Below, piece after piece: positions 62,739 to 64,000 of a stretch of DNA of 64,000 bases (positions within the stretch are counted from its first letter, which is position 1; each line of letters begins with the position of its first letter). The stretch covers positions 248,001 to 312,000 of the forward strand of contig NZ_CP113915.1 of NCBI RefSeq assembly GCF_029395435.1, given 5' to 3'. The position numbers and the translations under genes were made by a program. Source of the DNA: Bifidobacterium sp. ESL0790 (GTDB taxonomy: Bacteria; Actinomycetota; Actinomycetes; Actinomycetales; Bifidobacteriaceae). The notes below the pieces were generated by a model. That model searched no databases. It was not told where the DNA came from and saw only the letters and a program-made list of their open reading frames with translations.

Positions 62739-64000
62739 TTATTGACGCGGCTGGCCGTAGCCATTGTTGCCGGTGCCAGGCTGGCCGCCGTTTTGGGTCG
62801 GCGTGCCAGGCTGGGTGTAAGGCTGATAGCTCTGCGGGGCTGCGCCGGTTTGAGGAGTGGCGCTCGGCTGAGGAGCCGCCGAAGCGGGCTTCTGGGCCGG
62901 CGGGACCTGCGGGCTCTTATAGGGCTGCTGGGCCTGCGTCGCGCTGGGATTCGTGTACTGCGGCTGCGCGGCCGGCTTGGGCTGGTTGTAGCCGGTAGTG
63001 GTCTGCGCAGGAGCTGCGCCGTTCTGCCCGTAAGGATGGCTGTTGGCGGCGGCAGCGTTGGGCACGTTCCTGTTTTGCGGTTGCGCCGCGCCCGTGGGCA
63101 TTGGAATCGAGGAGGAGGGCGAAGCGACATTGGCGGGAACCACCACGCGGTTGCTGTCGAAGCGCGCGCCGGCCGGGTTCGGTCCGGAGATCATCAGGAC
63201 AAGCCAGGCGATGAAGTAGCCCAGGGCGCACAGGCCGTAGATGATGAGGCCAATGGCGGCGCCGCCGGCCATGGTGTCGACGTCACCACCGCCTGCCACC
63301 GCGCCTATACCCATGGAGGCGACCATGACGATCAGGCCGACGACAACCAGGCCGTAGGGGAGCAGTGCCCACCAGCCGGACTTATTGGAGTCGTGCAGCC
63401 TGCGGATCATGACGGCGAGCGAGGGGATCAGCACCGCGAGATTCCACAGTCCGAGGAGATAGTTGCCCTTGCCGAAGATGATCGCGTCAAGGATGATGAA
63501 GACGATTGCGGCGAGGAAGAGGAAGAGCTGCGCCCACCAATACTCGCTGCGGGAGGCGCGGCCCGAGAAGACGACGTACTTGGTGAAGAAGCGCTTGATG
63601 GCCTCGATGAACGAGCAGCCATAATAAGGAAGGTCGCGAGACGGCGCCGCAGCTCCCATGGTCGGGTTCGCGTTCGGGGCCTGATAGGGGCGCTGGCCAC
63701 CCATCGGCTGCGTGGGCGCCGAGGCCGGAGCGGGGGTGTAGCCTTGCGGCCGCTGCTGCTGGCCCTGGCTTTGCGGGGCCTGCTGATAGGCGGGAGTCGC
63801 CGGGCGCTGCCAATTGTTGTTGGCGTTGCCGGGGGTGCCGTTCTGCGCGGGTTGCGCCGGCTGTGTGGGCTGCTTTGCCTGTCCGTTGTATGCGGGATAT
63901 GCGTTGGCGCCATTCGGCCGCGCGTTGCCGTACCCGCCTGTGGGGTTGGTGCTCGGGGTGTTGTTCTGGCCACCTTGCGATGCCGGCGCGTTGTTGTATG
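62739..64000 (-). CDS. DUF805 membrane protein, 5' end outside window
   Basis: More than 420 residues; the frame stays open to the window edge, so the start is missing. The N-terminal 110 or more residues visible are Gln/Pro/Asn/Gly/Ala-rich (for example NAYPAYNGQAKQPTQPAQP). Then comes a DUF805 domain: FFTKYVVFSGRASRSEYWWA, several membrane segments, and the signature AVMIRRLHDSNKSGWW. A second Pro/Gln/Ala-rich tail of about 115 residues ends it. The DUF805 function is unknown; both tails look disordered. Confidence 0.85.
   Translation of the reverse strand, partial: YNNAPASQGGQNNTPSTNPTGGYGNARPNGANAYPAYNGQAKQPTQPAQPAQNGTPGNANNNWQRPATPAYQQAPQSQGQQQRPQGYTPAPASAPTQPMGGQRPYQAPNANPTMGAAAPSRDLPYYGCSFIEAIKRFFTKYVVFSGRASRSEYWWAQLFLFLAAIVFIILDAIIFGKGNYLLGLWNLAVLIPSLAVMIRRLHDSNKSGWWALLPYGLVVVGLIVMVASMGIGAVAGGGDVDTMAGGAAIGLIIYGLCALGYFIAWLVLMISGPNPAGARFDSNRVVVPANVASPSSSIPMPTGAAQPQNRNVPNAAAANSHPYGQNGAAPAQTTTGYNQPKPAAQPQYTNPSATQAQQPYKSPQVPPAQKPASAAPQPSATPQTGAAPQSYQPYTQPGTPTQNGGQPGTGNNGYGQPRQ

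Noticed and set aside
1-64000. tRNA or rRNA genes
   Set aside because: No cloverleaf or conserved rRNA stretch seen in any gap when read by eye; a tRNAscan run would settle it.

Overview
The window looks like a piece of a high-GC Gram-positive chromosome, most likely a Bifidobacterium or close relative (inference). The signs are GC-rich codon use with strong GGAGG-type ribosome sites, a C69 dipeptidase, a MutT1-type Nudix/phosphatase next to ppk, a dnaB-murT-gatD run, actinobacterial-style IS3 remnants and LPXTG surface proteins. Species cannot be fixed from sequence reading alone. I see no rRNA or tRNA genes, CRISPR array or prophage.

Layout. 1-7.5 kb: two tandem kup potassium transporters with near-identical cores, long unrelated tails and a duplicated intergenic element. 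7.6-9.5 kb: a class II glutamine amidotransferase and an HD-domain protein. 9.6-13.9 kb: an accessory island. Two ends of one IS3-type element flank a BspA-like LPXTG surface protein whose signal peptide is separated from the body by a C9 tract. 14-20.5 kb: an FtsX-like permease with a degenerate ABC ATPase, a large membrane protein and a PfpI/DJ-1 protein. 20.6-24.6 kb: marR-MFS and MATE exporters with several long hairpins. 24.9-29.3 kb: a dense DnaA-box cluster followed by dnaB, murT and gatD. 29.3-36.7 kb: small unknown proteins, a phasin-like protein, an ABC1 kinase, upp, and a MutT1-type protein. 36.8-40 kb: ppk and a HigBA-type toxin-antitoxin pair. 40.4-49.4 kb: a PAP2 phosphatase, topA, tandem paralogous membrane proteins, a DUF4160-like pair, tmk and holB. 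49.8-51.9 kb: a second LPXTG surface protein with the same C9 arrangement. 52.2-64 kb: a PEBP protein, pepD, fhs, a tautomerase, GtrA, an MFS transporter, a histidine phosphatase and a DUF805 protein cut by the window edge.

The most striking observation is the pair of paralogous surface proteins at 10.0-13.2 kb and 49.8-51.9 kb. In both, a signal-peptide reading frame with a good ribosome site runs into a run of nine C residues and then stops. One extra C (or two fewer) would join it to the long surface-protein frame. This is the expected structure of slipped-strand phase variation, and both copies read as OFF here. The first copy also lies between the left end with orfA and the orfB tail with right end of an IS3 element, and has a 17-bp tandem repeat upstream. 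Other regulatory structure includes a palindrome before marR, a 16-bp palindrome before higBA, DnaA-box clusters at three places, and two families of intergenic palindromic repeats.

The housekeeping genes cover replication (dnaB, holB, topA, tmk), cell-wall amidation (murT-gatD), one-carbon metabolism (fhs), polyphosphate metabolism (ppk) and pyrimidine salvage (upp). They sit in short transcription units separated by hairpin terminators.
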